Positions 8,736 through 17,620 of a DNA stretch of 37,387 nt are shown here, piece by piece. The notes beneath the pieces are model-generated. The model ran no database searches. It had not been told where the DNA came from and was given only the letters and a program-made list of their open reading frames with translations. Every line of letters starts with the position of its first letter. The first letter of the stretch is position 1. A program made the position numbers and the translations under genes. Source of the stretch: a bacterium (GTDB lineage: Bacteria; Chloroflexota; Anaerolineae; Caldilineales; Caldilineaceae); the NCBI GenBank assembly GCA_016124945.1, contig WGMT01000102.1, positions 1-37,387 on the forward strand, written 5' to 3'.

Positions 8736-9926
8736 ATGAACGTCTACCAGGAAAAAGCAGCACAGGCCGTTGACCTGCTGGCCGAGTTTGATCTGGATCT
8801 GTGGATCACTTTTGTGCGCGAGACGGCAGAGCACACGGATCCAGTGCTCAAGTTGTTGGGGCCATTCTCGGTGACATGGCCCACAGCCTTCCTCTTTGCC
8901 CGCAACGGTGAGAAGATTGCCATCTCCGGCAAAGGCGACGACGAAGCCATCCGCCACGAGGAGATCTTCGACGAGGTCATCCCCTACACCCAGAGCATCA
9001 AAGATGTGCTGCTGCCCCACATCCAGCGCCTGGATCCGCAACGGATCGGCGTCAACTTCAGCCGCAGCGACGTCAGCGCCGATGGGCTAACCTATGGCAT
9101 GTTCCTCAATTTGCAGAGCTACCTAGAAGGCACAGCCTACGCCCAACGGCTGGTCTCTGCCGAGGACTTTATTGAGGCGTTGCGCGGACGCAAGACGCCC
9201 CAAGAACTGGCGTTGATGCGCGCCGCCAGCGAGATGGCGATGGAGATCTTCGACGAACTCTCGGCCTGGCTGCAACCCGGCGTCTCTGAAAAGGAGATCC
9301 ATGCCTGGGTCCACGAGAAAGTGGCGGCCCGCGGCGCGGAGACGTCCTGGGATCCCGGCCACTGCCCCGGCCTCAACGCCGGCCCCAACTCACCCTGGGG
9401 ACACGTCGGCGCATCAGATGAGAGGTTGCAGCCTGGCAACACGCTGAACATGGACTTCGGCGTGAAGATCAATGGCTTCTGCTCAGACAATCAACGCGTC
9501 TGGTATGTACTCAAGCCAGGCGAAGCCGAAGCCCCCGAAGAAGTGAAGACAATCTTCAACGCCGTACGCGACGGCATTCAGGCCGCCGCAGACTTCGTCC
9601 GCCCTGGCGTGGTGGGCTGGGAAGTCGACGCAGTGGCGCGCAAGTTCATCACCGACGCGGGCTACGAAGAATATCCCCACGCGCTGGGCCACTCGGTGGG
9701 CCGCTATGCCCACGATGGCGGCACCGGCTTCTACCCGCGCTGGGAACGTTACGGCACCAAACCCTACGGTACGATCCACGCCGGCAACGTCTTCACCCTG
9801 GAATTTGGCGTCCAATCTCCCTTTGGTTACATCAGCCTCGAAGAAGAGATCCTGGTGACGGAAGATGGCTACGAGTGGATCTCGCCGCCGCAGAAGGAAT
9901 TGATGTACATTCGATCTGACGCGTAA
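8736..9926 (+). CDS. M24 family metallopeptidase (Xaa-Pro aminopeptidase-like)
   Basis: A 396-residue cytoplasmic peptidase of the pita-bread fold. Residues 1-150 form the creatinase/prolidase-type N-terminal domain and 150-396 the catalytic domain. The five metal ligands are visible: D240 in NMDFGV, D251 in GFCSDNQR, H319 in HALGHSVG, E356 in FTLEFGV, and a Glu in the SLEEEI motif near 369-371. Such enzymes remove an N-terminal residue ahead of proline or cleave Xaa-Pro dipeptides. I chose the ATG at 8736 because TAGGAG lies five bases upstream; an in-frame ATG at 8637 would read through the inverted repeat and adds no family sequence. The exact substrate cannot be read from the sequence. 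Confidence 0.9.
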   Translation: MNVYQEKAAQAVDLLAEFDLDLWITFVRETAEHTDPVLKLLGPFSVTWPTAFLFARNGEKIAISGKGDDEAIRHEEIFDEVIPYTQSIKDVLLPHIQRLDPQRIGVNFSRSDVSADGLTYGMFLNLQSYLEGTAYAQRLVSAEDFIEALRGRKTPQELALMRAASEMAMEIFDELSAWLQPGVSEKEIHAWVHEKVAARGAETSWDPGHCPGLNAGPNSPWGHVGASDERLQPGNTLNMDFGVKINGFCSDNQRVWYVLKPGEAEAPEEVKTIFNAVRDGIQAAADFVRPGVVGWEVDAVARKFITDAGYEEYPHALGHSVGRYAHDGGTGFYPRWERYGTKPYGTIHAGNVFTLEFGVQSPFGYISLEEEILVTEDGYEWISPPQKELMYIRSDA

Positions 9927-9930
9927 GGCG

Positions 9931-10030
9931 ATGAATGAAGAATAAAGATTGGGTAGAGGCTGGCACCTTTGCAGCGAGCGTCGCCAATCGTAAAGAGTGC
10001 CGCTCTACCCAATCTTTATTCTTCATTCAT
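9931..10030. repeat. Inverted repeat, ATGAATGAAGAATAAAG family
   Basis: A perfect 28-bp inverted repeat (9931-9958 and 10003-10030) with a 44-nt loop lies between the M24 and OYE genes, four bases after the M24 stop codon. The arms are nearly identical to those at 5282-5382 and 32466-32550. A T-run follows the right arm, so it could terminate M24 transcription. Confidence 0.85.
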
Positions 10031-10058
10031 TTTTCATTCCCCCTGAAAGGACACCCGC

Positions 10059-11159
10059 ATGCCCCTTTTCAATCCGTTTACCCTTCCCATCTCCGGCGTC
10101 ACCCTCCCCAACCGCCTGGCGCTGGCGCCGATGACCACCTATTCGAGCTACGAAGACGGCACCATCACCGACGAAGAAGTAGAGTATCTGCGTCGCCGCG
10201 CGGCGGGTGGATTCGGCACAATCATCACGGCAGCCTGCTATGTAGAAAGGGTGGGCCAGGGCTTTGTGGGCCAGTGGGCCTGCGATGACGACCGCCATCT
10301 GCCCTCGTTGGAACAGGCGGCACAGGCGATCAAAGGCGAAGGCGCGGTGGCGCTGCTCCAGATCCACGATGCCGGGCGTATGTCCGATCCGCGCGTGATT
10401 GATTGGACGCCCCGCTCCGCCTCCGACGTGCCCGCCATCCGCCCCAACGCACTGCAACCTCGCCCCATGAGCCAGGACGAGATCCTCGGCTCGGTGGCGG
10501 CCTTCGCAGGAGCGGCGCGGCGAGCTGTGCAAGCCGGCTTCGACGGCGTCGAGATCCACGGCGCCAACACCTACCTGCTGCAACAGTTCTTCTCGCCCCA
10601 CTCCAACCGCCGCGAAGATGATTGGGGTGGCGACTTGCAGCGGCGTATGCGCTTTCCACTGGCCGTGGCCCAGGCCGTCCGCCGCGCTGTGGGCGACAAT
10701 GTGGTGGTGGGCTATCGCTTCTCACCAGAAGAAATGGAAAACCCAGGCATCACCATCGAAGATACCTTCGCCCTTGTCGATGCGCTATGCGAACTCAATC
10801 TCGACTACCTGCATCTCTCCTTGCGCGACTTTCGCATGGGATCCATGCGCAACGAAAGCGACACCCGCCCGATCCTGAAGTTGATAGCAGAGCGCATTGC
10901 CGGGCGCGTTCCCCTCATGGGTGTGGGCGGTGTGTGGACCGCCGACGACGCTGAAGGTGTGATGGAAAGCGGCGCAGAACTGGTGGCCGTAGGCCGTGCG
11001 GCCCTCACCGAACCGGAATGGCCCAACTGCATCCGCCAAGAACGCCCTGTGCGTACCTGTGTCCCCCGCGAGGATGGTGCAGCGTCGGCAGCCTTGCCCA
11101 CACCGCTCTACGAGAAGATCCTCTCCACGCCGGGGTGGGTGCCGGTGTGTGAGGCATAG
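10059..11159 (+). CDS. NADH:flavin oxidoreductase, Old Yellow Enzyme family
   Basis: The 366-residue protein is an FMN-binding TIM-barrel ene-reductase-like enzyme. Family marks are NRLALAPMTTYSS near residues 18-30, QIHDAGR (101-107), EIHGANTYLLQQFFSP (165-180, with the H167/N170 pair expected to bind substrate), RREDDWGG (174-181 region) and the phosphate-binding stretch GVGGVWT followed by AVGRAAL near 290-320. Members reduce activated alkenes, nitro groups or similar compounds using NAD(P)H; the natural substrate here is unknown. There are no C-terminal FeS or FAD domains, so it is the short OYE form and not the 2,4-dienoyl-CoA reductase form. GAAAGGA lies about eight bases before the ATG. 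Confidence 0.92.
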   Translation: MPLFNPFTLPISGVTLPNRLALAPMTTYSSYEDGTITDEEVEYLRRRAAGGFGTIITAACYVERVGQGFVGQWACDDDRHLPSLEQAAQAIKGEGAVALLQIHDAGRMSDPRVIDWTPRSASDVPAIRPNALQPRPMSQDEILGSVAAFAGAARRAVQAGFDGVEIHGANTYLLQQFFSPHSNRREDDWGGDLQRRMRFPLAVAQAVRRAVGDNVVVGYRFSPEEMENPGITIEDTFALVDALCELNLDYLHLSLRDFRMGSMRNESDTRPILKLIAERIAGRVPLMGVGGVWTADDAEGVMESGAELVAVGRAALTEPEWPNCIRQERPVRTCVPREDGAASAALPTPLYEKILSTPGWVPVCEA

Positions 11160-11195
11160 CCATTCTGAAACCGGTATGATTCAACTTTGAGGCAA

Positions 11196-11263
11196 ACAGT
11201 GCCTGGCACAGGCCGACCAATCACCGATCTGCGTTTGTGGTCTTGGCCCGTGCCAGGCACTGT
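11196..11263. repeat. Inverted repeat, AGTGCCTGGCAC
   Basis: Two 19-bp arms (11196-11214 and 11245-11263) with one mismatch enclose a 30-nt loop downstream of the OYE gene. It may be a terminator or a REP-like element. Confidence 0.75.
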
Positions 11264-11311
11264 GGGTAGCGCGCCCCAAAGTGAATTACACCCTGCTGTA
11301 ATCCCCCCATA

Positions 11312-11339
11312 GCGACATCCCCTTGCGCTTTGTTATACT
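11312..11339 (+). promoter_or_regulatory. Possible sigma70-type promoter for the homocysteine methyltransferase gene
   Basis: GCGACA (11312-11317) and TATACT (11334-11339) are 16 bases apart and end 42 bases before the start codon. The -10 is good, the -35 matches at four positions. Confidence 0.4.
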
Positions 11340-11381
11340 GAGACGTGACGCGCTTCACAATTTACCCGCAGGTTACCTACA

Positions 11382-12326
11382 ATGTTTACAAACCCGATTG
11401 CACCCATCCTCAAAACACAGGGCACCATCGTCCTCGACGGCGGGCTGGCCACCGAACTGGAAAACCGCGGCGCCGACCTGTTCGATGCACTCTGGTCAGC
11501 CAAACTGCTGGTCGAAGCCCCGGATCTGATCCGTCAACTGCACTATGACTACTTCGCCGCCGGGGCCGACGTGGCGATTACAGCCAGTTACCAAGCCAGC
11601 TTCGCCGGGTTCCAAAAACGCGGACTCAGCGCAGAGCAGGCCGCCGATCTGATGCACCTTAGCGTCCGTTTAGCGCAGGACGCGCGTAATGCTTTTTGGG
11701 CAGAAGAAGTGAATCGCCGCGGACGCGTGCGCCCGCTGGTGGCAGCCTCGATTGGTTGCTATGGCGCCTTCCTGGCGGACGGATCCGAATACCGCGGCGA
11801 CTACGGCCTCTCGACGACGCAGTTGATCGACTGGCACCGCCCGCGCATGCAAGCGCTGATCGACGCCGGACCAGATCTACTGGCTTGCGAAACGATCCCC
11901 AGTCTGCAGGAAGGCGAAGCGCTGCTCGAACTGCTTGCCGAATTCCCACACATGCCCGCCTGGCTCAGCTTCAGTTGTTGCGATGAGGCGCACGTCTGCC
12001 ACGGTGAACACTTCGCCGACTGTGTAGCCCTGGCCAACCGCTCGCCGCAGATCGTCGCCGTGGGCCTCAACTGCACACCACCCCGCTTTGTGGCGCCGCT
12101 CCTACAATCTGCCGCAGGCGTCACCGACAAACCGCTACTCTGCTACCCCAACAGCGGCGAAAGCTGGGACGCCAACCAACGATGCTGGACCGAGGGCACC
12201 GGCGTCACCGACTTCGGCCCGCCCACCCAGCTCTGGTTCGACGCCGGCGCCCGACTCATCGGGGGATGTTGTAGGACGGGTCCGCGGGATGTAAAGACGA
12301 TTGTCCAAGTAATGCGTGATGCGTAG
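11382..12326 (+). CDS. mmuM: Homocysteine S-methyltransferase family protein
   Basis: The 314-residue protein is a single-domain zinc-dependent methyltransferase barrel of the MmuM/YagD type, which methylates homocysteine to methionine using S-methylmethionine or S-adenosylmethionine. It contains VLDGGLATELENRG (17-30), ITASYQASFAGF (66-77) and the three zinc cysteines: C231 in GLNCTPP and C296/C297 in GGCCRTGP. Length and layout fit MmuM rather than the larger MetH. The start has only a weak AGGT upstream. The last codons (MRDA and stop) fall inside one arm of an inverted repeat, so the C-terminus may have been altered by that element. No mmuP permease is adjacent; the donor substrate is inferred from the family. 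Confidence 0.9.
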   Translation: MFTNPIAPILKTQGTIVLDGGLATELENRGADLFDALWSAKLLVEAPDLIRQLHYDYFAAGADVAITASYQASFAGFQKRGLSAEQAADLMHLSVRLAQDARNAFWAEEVNRRGRVRPLVAASIGCYGAFLADGSEYRGDYGLSTTQLIDWHRPRMQALIDAGPDLLACETIPSLQEGEALLELLAEFPHMPAWLSFSCCDEAHVCHGEHFADCVALANRSPQIVAVGLNCTPPRFVAPLLQSAAGVTDKPLLCYPNSGESWDANQRCWTEGTGVTDFGPPTQLWFDAGARLIGGCCRTGPRDVKTIVQVMRDA

Positions 12327-12458
12327 AGTACGTTTCGTCTTCGAAGTGGAGATCGCCTCTGGGTTACGCATCACGCATCACGCATCACCCATCACCCATC
12401 ACTCATCACGCATCACCCATCACCCATCACGCATCACGCATCACGCATCACTCATCAC
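12312..12458. repeat. Inverted repeat with 13 tandem 7-bp units
   Basis: Left arm 12312-12325 pairs perfectly over 14 bp with 12365-12378. The right side is expanded into 13 consecutive 7-bp units (GCATCAC, CCATCAC or TCATCAC) from 12368 to 12458. It fills the gap between the methyltransferase gene and the PII-like gene. Array length could vary between strains. Confidence 0.9.
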
Positions 12459-12478
12459 CCATTCAAGGAGTCCCCCAA

Positions 12479-12877
12479 ATGCACATGATGATGCTCGTCC
12501 TCAACGATCCAGAAAAGCTCGACGATCTGCTCGATGCCTGGCATGATCTCGGGATGCGCGGGGCCACGGTGATCGACAGCACCGGGATCTATCGGCGCCG
12601 TCCGCAGTTGATGGGTGCGCGCTATGCCTTCGGCTTCCCACCGGTGGGCAGTATGGCCGAAAACGGACACCACACGATCTTCGCCATTGTGGCCGACGCC
12701 GAGATGGTGTCGCGCTATCACGAAGCCGCCGTCAATGTCCTCGGCGATCTGGATGAACCGAACACCGGCGTCATGGCGTCGTGGCGAGTGGATCAGGTGT
12801 GGGGGGCACGCCGACAGTTTGGTCCTTCCTTCGGCGAGGACAACGAGGAGGGCGACAGAGACAGGGAGGATGTGTAA
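12479..12877 (+). CDS. PII-like (ferredoxin-fold) regulatory protein
   Basis: The 132-residue product starts MHMMMLVLNDPEKLDDLLDA and continues through GATVIDSTG, a pattern of the PII/CutA-like fold in which a beta strand is followed by a helix and a strand leading to a flexible loop. It has a charged acidic tail (about 115-132). PII-like proteins form trimers that bind nucleotides or other small ligands and control partner membrane proteins. AAGGAG lies about nine bases before the ATG. The stop codon overlaps the start of the antiporter gene by one base (TAATG), so the two are translated together. I infer that it senses a ligand and regulates that transporter. The fold call is from pattern only. 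Confidence 0.6.
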   Translation: MHMMMLVLNDPEKLDDLLDAWHDLGMRGATVIDSTGIYRRRPQLMGARYAFGFPPVGSMAENGHHTIFAIVADAEMVSRYHEAAVNVLGDLDEPNTGVMASWRVDQVWGARRQFGPSFGEDNEEGDRDREDV

Positions 12878-13869
12878 TGCAAGTCTGGTTGCTCTTTGGC
12901 TTCAGCGCGCTGGTGACAGTGGCGGCGGCGATCAAGCTGTCTGAGTATGGCGACGTCATCGCCGCCCGCACTGGCCTGGGCGGCATGTTCGTAGGGACCT
13001 TACTGCTGGCCGGCGCAACTTCTCTCCCCGAACTGCTCACCACCATCAACTCCATCAATCAAGAAGTGCCCGACCTGGCGGCGGGCAACATCTTCGGCAG
13101 TTGCATGTTCAATATGTTCATGCTCGCCATCCTCGACATCCTCACACGCCAAAACCGTATCCTACGCCGGGTGACGCTCAACCACGCCCTTAGCGCCGGG
13201 TTGGCTGTGCTGCTGGGCAGCCTGGCCATCGTCTTCATTATGGCCGACGTCCCCTTTCGTATCGGCTGGCTGGGCGTGGACAGCCTGATCCTCATGGCCA
13301 TCTACATCGGCGGTGTGCGCCTGCTCAACGACAACCCCGCCGTGGCCGTTGAACCAGAGTTGACGCCGGAGCAGGAAGCGTCGATGCCGTCTTTGCGCGT
13401 GGCGTTTATTGGTTTCGCCATTGCCACCGGCGCGCTGTTGGTGATCATGCCGCTGCTGGTGCGCAGTTCCACCGGTATCGCCGTGTCACTGGGCGTGAGC
13501 ACCGGCTTTATCGGCGCGGCGCTGGTGGCCTTCATCACCTCACTGCCTGAAATGGTGACCACGATCACGGCGGCGCGGATGCGCGCCTACGATTTGGCCA
13601 TCGGCAACCTCTTCGGCAGCAACCTCTTCAACATCTTCGCTCTGGGCTTCACCGATCTCTTCTACACACAGGGCCTCTTTCTGGGCGACATCGACGCCGC
13701 CATGACCCTGGCCGCCATCTTCGGCGTCACCTTGACGGCGATGGGGCTGGTGGGCAACGTGGCGCGCATCGAAAAACGCCTCTTCTTCATCGAGATCGAC
13801 GGGCTGATCATCGCCGTGACTTATGGATTTGGGATGTGGTTGTTGTATCAGCGGGGATTGGTGGTGTGA
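12877..13869 (+). CDS. Sodium/calcium (cation/Ca2+) exchanger family antiporter
   Basis: The 330-residue membrane protein belongs to the CaCA superfamily. The two inverted alpha-repeats are clear: GATSLPELLTT (E52) with GNIFGSCMFN (70-79), and ITSLPEMVTT (E225) with GNLFGSNLFN (243-252). The paired acidic residues form the cation site. About ten transmembrane helices are expected, with a cytoplasmic loop near 155-172. The ATG at 12877 overlaps the stop codon of the PII-like gene and is preceded by GGGAGGA at about six bases; a longer in-frame start at 12781 lies inside the upstream gene. It faces hsdR tail to tail with only nine bases between them. Ion specificity cannot be assigned. Confidence 0.9.
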   Translation: MQVWLLFGFSALVTVAAAIKLSEYGDVIAARTGLGGMFVGTLLLAGATSLPELLTTINSINQEVPDLAAGNIFGSCMFNMFMLAILDILTRQNRILRRVTLNHALSAGLAVLLGSLAIVFIMADVPFRIGWLGVDSLILMAIYIGGVRLLNDNPAVAVEPELTPEQEASMPSLRVAFIGFAIATGALLVIMPLLVRSSTGIAVSLGVSTGFIGAALVAFITSLPEMVTTITAARMRAYDLAIGNLFGSNLFNIFALGFTDLFYTQGLFLGDIDAAMTLAAIFGVTLTAMGLVGNVARIEKRLFFIEIDGLIIAVTYGFGMWLLYQRGLVV

Positions 13870-13878
13870 CAAATCCCA

Positions 13879-16800
13879 TCACGCCGCCACGCTGTAAACC
13901 GGTGACGGCACCCGCGGGTAGACACGAAAAACATGGCGATAGACCTGCGCCGCTCGCTCGTGGACGTCTTCTTCGCTGTATACGTCGACGGGGAGGCCGG
14001 TCTGTTCGCTCCACAAGAAGTCTTGGATGCTGGTGAAGACGGCGTCGCGGGTGGATTCTTTCTCTTGCCAGTGGTCGATGCGCAGCTTTTCCGTCTTGAG
14101 GGTTTCCAACAGATCAACGGCGACTTGCTTGATGCGGCGGATCTCGGCGGGGCTGAGGTTTGGCTTTTTGAGCAGATCGAAGATGGCCAGCGCTTCTTCG
14201 TGCAACCCCTCGCGCAAGGACCGTTCCGCCTCTTCGTCTAACGATTGGTAGAAGCGCAGCAGGTCCTCGAAGGTCTGCTGGATGGCGACACGGTCTTTTT
14301 CGCGGTTGTAGGCGGCCACGATCTGCTCGTAGTGCAGTTGGAAGTCGGCGCGCAGCGGGTTCTGCGCCAACATGCGTTGGAGGCGATCTTCGATCAACTG
14401 TTTGAGATTCTGCACGGTGGTGTTCTTGGCCGGGCTACGCTCGAATTCCTGGCGCAGGCGCTCAAAGTCGATGCGGCTGATATCATAGGGTGGGCTGTCT
14501 TCACCGACGGCGGTGGGCCGCGTGTCGATGGCGGCGTCGACCACGGCGTGCAGTTGACGCACGATGGCGCTGATGTCAGCATGGTAACGGTCGGCTTGCA
14601 GGCTCTTGTAGATCACGTTTACGGCGGCGTAGTCGTGACGGTAGGCGTTGACGCCGTCGAGGGTGAGGCAGGCTTTGAACTTCTGGAAGACGGCGCGGCA
14701 CATCACCTCGAAGCGTTTGCGCGTCTCGTCGTTGTGGTTGGCGGCCTCTTTGGCGGCGAGGATGGCGGCATTGCGCGCAAAGCCCTCTTTGGCGAGGACG
14801 TTGTCGAGTGCGGCGTTGCGCTCGGCCAGAAAGGCGCGCACGAAGGCGATGGACTCGGCCAGATCGGCCAGCAGGTCCTCGTTGGGGCGGGTGGGATCGA
14901 CTTCGACGCCGGGCGGGTGGCCGCTATCCGCCGCACCCGCGAAGACGGCCAACGCCTGCCGCAAATGCTTGAGGATGCCGCAGTAGTCGACGATGAGGCC
15001 GTTGTTCTTGCCGCTGTGCACCCGGTTGGCGCGGGCAATGGCCTGCATGAGGGTATGCGCCTTGAGCGGCTTATCCAGGTAGAGCGTAGACAGGCTGGGT
15101 ACGTCGAAGCCGGTGAGCCACATGGCGCAGACGATGGCGACGCGCAGCGGGTGTGCTTCCTCTTTGAATGCCTCGTCGAGGGGCAGGCGTTGCATGTTGT
15201 GAAACTGGGGCAGGCTGCGCATGGACTCGGGCAGGTCGATGCCCTCTTTGATCAGGGCGCGGTGGGGTTTGATGTCGAGATCCCAGTTGCGGAACTTTTC
15301 TACTTCGCCCTGTTCCTCGCTCACCACCACAGCCATGCGTGTCTCACGCATCCACGCGATCTGGTGGGCGCGCAGGCGTTCGTCCTCTTCGTCGGCGGCG
15401 TGGATGCGCGCCCGTTCCAGCGCTTCGATGTGGGCCTGCCAGTGGCGTTGGATCAGGTTGTACATGCGCACACAGGTGACCTTGTCGATGCAGACCAGCA
15501 TGGCCTTGCCCGATTCCCAAGAGGTGGCATAGTGGGCGACGAAGTCGCGGGCCACCTGCTCCAGCCGCTTTTCGGCGGTGATGATGTGGTAGTCGCGCTT
15601 GAGTTCTGCCTCTAACCGCTGCGCCACGTCGATGTCTTCGCTCTCCAGTTCTTCCAGCTTTTCGGCGATGCGCTCGTTGAGATCGTCCACGGCCAGGCCC
15701 AACTTGTCGCCGCGGGCGTCGTAGTAGAGCGGCACGGTGGCGTTGTCTTCCACGGCGCGCTGGAAATCGTAGGTGGAGACGTAGTCGCCGAAGACGCGGC
15801 GCGTGATCTCGTCATCTTTGAAGAGGGGCGTGCCGGTAAAGCCGATATAGGACGCGTTGGGCAGCGCGTTGCGCATGTTGAGCGCCAGCGTGCCATATTG
15901 GGTGCGGTGCGCCTCGTCGGTGATCACGATGACGTCGTCGCGCTCGGTGTAGGGCTGTTCGGGTTCCACCTGCTGGTTGAACTTCTGGATCAGCGAGAAG
16001 ATGTAGGCCTTGTGCTGGCCGAGCAGCGCGTTGAGGTGACGACCATTGGCGGCGCGGCAGGGATCGCGATCGTTGTCCACCACGCCGCAACCGGCGAAAG
16101 TCTTGTAGATCTGGCTGTCCAGGTCCTCGCGGTCGGTGAGGACGAGGAAGGTGAAGTTGCCGCCCAGGCGACGGTGTACTTTGCGCGTAAAGTAGACGAT
16201 GGAATAGCTCTTGCCCGCGCCCTGTGTGTGCCAGAAGACGCCCAGCTTGCCCTGGCGTTCCTTGCGGCTGCGCACGGCTTCCACGGCACGGTTGACGCCC
16301 AGGAATTGGTGGTTGCGCGCCACAATCTTGCGCGTGGACCCGCTGGCATCGTCGAAGAGGATGAAGTTTTCGAGCAGGTCGAGGAAGTTGCGTTTGCTGC
16401 ACACGCCGCGCAGCAACGTCTCCATCGCCACCGCGCCGGCTTCGTCTTCGGCCAGGCGTTTCCACTCGTGGAAGTGCTCAAAGCGGCTGGTCACCGAGCC
16501 GAGTTTGGCGTCGATGCCGTTGGCCAGCACCACGAAGGCGTTGTGGTGGAAGAGGTGGGGGACGGTATCGAGATAATCTTTGAAGTTCTGATCGTAGGCG
16601 GCGCGGATGTCTTTGGTGACGTTCTTCAACTCCATGAAGAGCAGCGGCAGCCCGTTGACAAAGCCCACAATGTCGGCGCGGCGACGGTAGAGATCGCCGC
16701 GCACCCAAAATTCGCGTACACAAAGGAAACGGTTGGCGTCGATGTCGGTGAAGTCGATGACGCGCAGCCGTTGGCGGATGCGTTCCCCGGCGGCGTTGCG

Positions 16801-17121
16801 GTAGGTGACGGGCACGCCGTCGACGATCAGCGCGTATTTGTCGCGGTTGATCGCGGCCAGATTCTGCGAAAAGGACGCGCCCACGATCTGGCGCACGGCG
16901 TCGTCGTAGGCGTCGGTGGGCAGGCCGGGGTTCAGGCGCACCAGCGCCGCACGTAGATCGCGGGTGAGCACCACCTCGCGGTCGTCCTGGCGCCCCAACA
17001 GGCTGTGGGGGCCGAAGTCTTCTTGGTTATAAGCGTAGATGGAATCCCAGCCCAGTTGGTCTTCGAGGTAGGCGGCGGTGGTCTGCTGGACGAGGGTGTC
17101 TTCGGAGAAGCTCAGGTTCAT
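13879..17121 (-). CDS. hsdR: Type I restriction enzyme, restriction/translocase subunit R
   Basis: The 1080-residue product is a full-length HsdR. The N-terminal nuclease domain shows the PD-ExK pattern (D150, then E164-L-K166 in LLFMELKN). Next come two RecA-like motor domains with Walker A in HTQGAGKS (298-305), DEAH at 402-405 and GFTGTPLF (428-435), and a helical C-terminal region (about 780-1080) for docking on the methylase core. It translocates and cuts unmethylated DNA together with HsdM and HsdS. The partner genes are about 7 kb upstream on the same strand, separated by a toxin-antitoxin array. The nearest likely promoter is the TTGAAA/CATAAT pair of repeat copy 1 at 17163-17191, 42 bases before the start codon. 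Confidence 0.96.
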   Translation of the reverse strand: MNLSFSEDTLVQQTTAAYLEDQLGWDSIYAYNQEDFGPHSLLGRQDDREVVLTRDLRAALVRLNPGLPTDAYDDAVRQIVGASFSQNLAAINRDKYALIVDGVPVTYRNAAGERIRQRLRVIDFTDIDANRFLCVREFWVRGDLYRRRADIVGFVNGLPLLFMELKNVTKDIRAAYDQNFKDYLDTVPHLFHHNAFVVLANGIDAKLGSVTSRFEHFHEWKRLAEDEAGAVAMETLLRGVCSKRNFLDLLENFILFDDASGSTRKIVARNHQFLGVNRAVEAVRSRKERQGKLGVFWHTQGAGKSYSIVYFTRKVHRRLGGNFTFLVLTDREDLDSQIYKTFAGCGVVDNDRDPCRAANGRHLNALLGQHKAYIFSLIQKFNQQVEPEQPYTERDDVIVITDEAHRTQYGTLALNMRNALPNASYIGFTGTPLFKDDEITRRVFGDYVSTYDFQRAVEDNATVPLYYDARGDKLGLAVDDLNERIAEKLEELESEDIDVAQRLEAELKRDYHIITAEKRLEQVARDFVAHYATSWESGKAMLVCIDKVTCVRMYNLIQRHWQAHIEALERARIHAADEEDERLRAHQIAWMRETRMAVVVSEEQGEVEKFRNWDLDIKPHRALIKEGIDLPESMRSLPQFHNMQRLPLDEAFKEEAHPLRVAIVCAMWLTGFDVPSLSTLYLDKPLKAHTLMQAIARANRVHSGKNNGLIVDYCGILKHLRQALAVFAGAADSGHPPGVEVDPTRPNEDLLADLAESIAFVRAFLAERNAALDNVLAKEGFARNAAILAAKEAANHNDETRKRFEVMCRAVFQKFKACLTLDGVNAYRHDYAAVNVIYKSLQADRYHADISAIVRQLHAVVDAAIDTRPTAVGEDSPPYDISRIDFERLRQEFERSPAKNTTVQNLKQLIEDRLQRMLAQNPLRADFQLHYEQIVAAYNREKDRVAIQQTFEDLLRFYQSLDEEAERSLREGLHEEALAIFDLLKKPNLSPAEIRRIKQVAVDLLETLKTEKLRIDHWQEKESTRDAVFTSIQDFLWSEQTGLPVDVYSEEDVHERAAQVYRHVFRVYPRVPSPVYSVAA

Positions 17122-17162
17122 GCGGTGACCAGGTTGTTGTGATCAATGCCTACGATGGGTTC

Positions 17163-17191
17163 ATTATGATGGATGTCGGCGGCGATTTCAA
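17163..17191 (-). promoter_or_regulatory. Promoter in repeat copy 1, facing hsdR
   Basis: On the minus strand TTGAAA (17186-17191) and CATAAT (17163-17168) are 17 bases apart. The same boxes occur in copies 3, 4 and 6 with 18-base spacers. This is the only good promoter seen ahead of hsdR. Confidence 0.6.
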
Positions 17192-17278
17192 CCACAAAAA
17201 AAGCACCGCAGAGGACCATCCACACCGAGGACCATCCACACCGAGGACCATCCCGCCACACGGCGAAACGTCCTCGTT
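17163..17278 (-). repeat. Array linker repeat, copy 1 (before hsdR)
   Basis: This copy, read on the minus strand, begins directly after the stop codon of the DUF5615 gene. It contains the GAGGAC/GTCCTC hairpin core and then three successive 16-bp copies of ACCGAGGACCATCCAC (plus-strand reading, about 17202-17254, the first slightly diverged). It ends with TTGAAA and CATAAT facing hsdR. The spacer between the two boxes is unrelated to that of other copies. Confidence 0.85.
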
Positions 17279-17620
17279 CTATTCAACGCTCTCAAGGCTA
17301 TGGAGATAGACGTTCACCAATTTGTGAGTTTCAATCAGTGCTTCGATCGTGGGCCAAGCTCGACTCAGAAACGCATGAAAATCTCGTTTCCGCACGTTGC
17401 CAAAACGCAGGTGAATGACTCGGGGTGGTGGACTTGCGGTGATGATGCGATCCGAAAAATCAGCATCTTTGGTAACGATGACCAGGTCATTTGTCTTTGG
17501 ATATTCCCAGATCTCTGTATCGGAGAGGCTCGCGCCTAGATCTGTGACATGCTCAACAGGCCATGCAGGGGAAAACTGAATGTGAATCGGCAAGTTTTCA
17601 TCGAATAGGAAGCCCTTCAT
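17279..17620 (-). CDS. DUF5615 PIN-like protein, predicted toxin
   Basis: The 113-residue product begins MKGFLFDENLP and has LVIVTKDADF in the middle (about 46-55), both typical of DUF5615 (Mut7-C-like PIN) proteins. Their acidic residues are thought to form a nuclease site. Members are nearly always encoded just after a DUF433 gene, as here; the start codon overlaps the DUF433 stop by four bases (ATGA). Toxicity is inferred from this pairing. The stop codon lies directly against linker repeat copy 1. An RNase role has not been shown for this protein. Confidence 0.85.
   Translation of the reverse strand: MKGFLFDENLPIHIQFSPAWPVEHVTDLGASLSDTEIWEYPKTNDLVIVTKDADFSDRIITASPPPRVIHLRFGNVRKRDFHAFLSRAWPTIEALIETHKLVNVYLHSLESVE

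Noticed and set aside
14245..15615. Long plus-strand open frame opposite hsdR
   Set aside because: Antisense shadow of a GC-rich gene; hsdR motifs are unmistakable on the other strand.
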